In this document: one piece after another, positions 5,403 to 7,039 of the stretch
How the letters are laid out: the number at the start of each line of letters is the position of its first letter
Numbering within the stretch: position 1 is the first letter of the stretch
Assembly: GCA_938030645.1 (NCBI GenBank)
Contig: CALHHQ010000185.1
Coordinates: 1 to 7,039 of the forward strand
DNA: 7,039 bases
Reading direction: 5' to 3'
DNA from: an uncultured Rhizobiaceae group bacterium
Lineage (GTDB): Bacteria > Pseudomonadota > Alphaproteobacteria > Rhizobiales > Rhizobiaceae
Notes under the pieces: model-generated
Told to the model about the DNA's origin: nothing
Seen by the model: the letters and a program-made list of their open reading frames with translations, nothing else
Database searches by the model: none
Position numbers and translations under genes: made by a program

Positions 5403-6956
5403 CTAAGTTAAACCTGCATGCAATAGCCCGTGATCCACGGGCTGTTCACTCGTTTTTCCCTCAATGTAATCAAGCAATTCATTGATTAGTCGCGTTCTTT
5501 CGTCTTGTGCACGAATACTGCTTGCAAATGAAATGCGGTAAAACGAAGGGTGGTTGCCTGATCGGCAGTGGGTAATAAGAAAAGGATAAGCGTCGCTCAC
5601 CATCGCTTCACGAACGAGCGCAGGAAGCTTATCAATCGCCCACCATTCGTCGGAATGAATGGGAACATCGCGAACACTGCTCGCGCTCATAAATGGAGGC
5701 CGATGCCAAAAACACACAGTGGAAAACGTTTGGTGTAATACCTCAAAGCTGTGAGACCGATTGGTGGTTATTTCTGTTTCAAGTTCTTGCGCCCAAGACA
5801 CGCATCCATCCACCCGTTCCCGAAAACCGTCTACGCCCCTCGCTTGCATCATGAACCAAAACTTCAAGGCATCGCCACGGCGCCCACACTGAAAAGTCAT
5901 TTTGCTGATGTCGTGACTGTCAGCATGCGGATTTTCCGCAGTTTGGTACAAATAGGGCGCTTTTACATTAACCGATCGAGTGAGGTGGTCTCGATGCTTT
6001 GGTTTAAGAAGTAATGCCGAACATTGAATTGGAGCACCCAACATTTTATGAGCGCTAAACACAATTGAATCGGATCGCTCAACGCCAGCCAAATGGCGAT
6101 TTTTTGATTCGGAATAGCATGCAGCACCACCCCAAGCCGCGTCCGTATGAAGCCAAATACTCTTGTCTCTGCATAGGTTTGATATGGGCTCCAATCCGTC
6201 GAACACACCGGTGGTCGTCGTCCCAGCCGTGGCTACAACACAAAAAGGCGAATGCGTCGGATCATCAAGTGCTTCGGCAAGCGCACCAATACACATTCTT
6301 CCGGTCTTATCTGTCGGTATCTTACATACACCATTCAGACCTAACCCCAAAAGCAGACAGGCTTTCTCGATCGAATAATGTGCATCCTCGCTGCACATCA
6401 CCCTTGGTTTCAAATCATATGCCCCGCTGCCTTTAACACAGAAGTCTTCATATTTCTGGGACAATGCAAGAAACAGCGCAACCAACGTACCATAACTGCT
6501 ACCGGGTACAAAAATCCCAACGGCTTGGGAATTATTTTCACTGGAAACGAGCCCAAACATTTCACTAAGATGTTCGATAGCCAATGCTTCGACAGTGGTC
6601 AAAGCGGGCGCGAGCTCAAAGACATGGACGTTGTTATTGAGCACAGTCGTGAGGAAGTCTGCGGCAACACCATATAAATCGGTCTCGCCATATAGTTGAC
6701 TTACAAAACGAGGGTGCGCCGTGCGCATACTGTACTTGAGAACGGTGCCGAAAGCATCCAACAGCACATCGTCATGTTGTGGTAAGCCCCCACCTTTGCT
6801 CAACGAGATTTGTTGCTTTATCTGTTCAAATTTTTCGTTTTCACGTAGAGGTACATGCGAATTATCTCGATCTGAGATACTTTCCAAAATCAGAGAAACG
6901 GAGCGATTAACGAACTGTAAAGCTTGGTTCTCAAAGTTTTTATCCGAATTTTCCAA
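5403..6956 (-). CDS. PLP-dependent group II amino acid decarboxylase (glutamate/cysteine sulfinate type)
   Basis: This is a 517-residue cytoplasmic fold-type I PLP enzyme that removes the alpha-carboxyl of an amino acid. The Schiff-base lysine is Lys304 in FSAHKMLGAP; His193 in EDAHYS stacks on PLP; Asp272 in HTDAAWGG binds the pyridine nitrogen. HPRFVSQLYGETDLYG (81-96), FELAPALTTVE (113-123), QCSALLLK (311-318), QCGRRGDALKFW (356-367) and VCFWHRPP are the signatures shared with animal GAD and cysteine sulfinate decarboxylase (CSAD) rather than with bacterial PLP-GadB. Likely substrates are therefore acidic: aspartate, glutamate, cysteine sulfinate or cysteate, giving beta-alanine, GABA, hypotaurine or taurine. 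The start is TTG 6954-6956, preceded by AGG at eight bases; a TAG lies just upstream in frame and the first internal ATG (Met77) would remove the N-terminal arm. The length agrees with CSAD (about 490). The usual N/D before HK is Ala here. It heads the minus-strand set; the BKACE gene follows after 185 bases. Confidence 0.92.
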   Translation of the reverse strand: MENSDKNFENQALQFVNRSVSLILESISDRDNSHVPLRENEKFEQIKQQISLSKGGGLPQHDDVLLDAFGTVLKYSMRTAHPRFVSQLYGETDLYGVAADFLTTVLNNNVHVFELAPALTTVEALAIEHLSEMFGLVSSENNSQAVGIFVPGSSYGTLVALFLALSQKYEDFCVKGSGAYDLKPRVMCSEDAHYSIEKACLLLGLGLNGVCKIPTDKTGRMCIGALAEALDDPTHSPFCVVATAGTTTTGVFDGLEPISNLCRDKSIWLHTDAAWGGAACYSESKNRHLAGVERSDSIVFSAHKMLGAPIQCSALLLKPKHRDHLTRSVNVKAPYLYQTAENPHADSHDISKMTFQCGRRGDALKFWFMMQARGVDGFRERVDGCVSWAQELETEITTNRSHSFEVLHQTFSTVCFWHRPPFMSASSVRDVPIHSDEWWAIDKLPALVREAMVSDAYPFLITHCRSGNHPSFYRISFASSIRAQDERTRLINELLDYIEGKTSEQPVDHGLLHAGLT

Positions 6957-6970
6957 AATATTGACCTAAC

Positions 6971-7039
6971 CTATTTGATATGTCGAGAAATCTGGCTCAG
7001 GCGTATCGCGTCGTGTTTCGAGAATTCAAAAAGTCTTTC
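6971..7039 (-). CDS. Possible 3' end of an upstream gene, unidentified
   Basis: From the right edge the minus strand reads open for 22 codons, ending ...RLSQISRHIK and TAG 6971-6973, only 14 bases before the decarboxylase TTG. The other two minus frames contain early stops. The spacing would suit an upstream co-transcribed gene, which would also explain why no promoter is evident here. However, 22 open codons occur by chance about a third of the time, and I recognise no family. The same stretch could instead be the operon's leader and promoter region. Confidence 0.25.
   Translation of the reverse strand, partial: ERLFEFSKHDAIRLSQISRHIK

Noticed and set aside
1..7039. CRISPR array, tRNA, rRNA, toxin-antitoxin or defence system
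   Set aside because: I found no regular spaced repeats, no cloverleaf-like segment and no defence or toxin domain in the translations; the novelty here is metabolic.

Overview
The window is bacterial DNA, most likely from an alphaproteobacterium of the Rhodobacteraceae/Rhizobiales type. I infer this from the protein families, the codon style and the end of an IS3-family element; there is no marker gene to fix the taxon. It reads as an accessory region: a mobile-element end and a dead gene on the left, then a compact metabolic gene set that may form an undescribed pathway.

Left edge (1-939). The last 33 codons of an IS3-family transposase run off the window start, and the element appears to end at about 141. 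Immediately beyond, on the minus strand, lies an alpha/beta hydrolase (proline-iminopeptidase-like) gene that is broken twice. It has an in-frame TAA at codon 252. It is also cut by the IS a few codons after its catalytic His, which can be read only beyond the stop. About 530 bases (940-1470) follow with no convincing gene, though they hold an IS6-like terminal sequence and an unexplained open minus-strand stretch.

Centre and right (1471-7039). A plus-strand DMT/EamA transporter (1471-2310) converges on a minus-strand gene set running from 6956 down to 2429. In transcription order this is a glutamate/cysteine-sulfinate-type PLP decarboxylase, a gap with a possible transposase scrap, an unusually long beta-keto acid cleavage enzyme (BKACE, DUF849), a single-domain cupin, and an Ldh2-family NAD(P)-dependent 2-hydroxyacid dehydrogenase. 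The last three genes overlap by 11 and 20 bases and are very likely translationally coupled. The 117-base gap between the convergent stops contains nested inverted repeats that could fold into a branched structure.

Working model (inference). The decarboxylase trims an acidic amino acid such as aspartate, glutamate, cysteine sulfinate or cysteate. The dehydrogenase interconverts a 2-hydroxy acid and a 2-oxo acid, or reduces a cyclic imine. BKACE joins a beta-keto acid with acetyl-CoA to give acetoacetate and a new acyl-CoA. The transporter may move the substrate or product. The order of steps and the substrate cannot be read from sequence alone. No regulator gene lies within the window.
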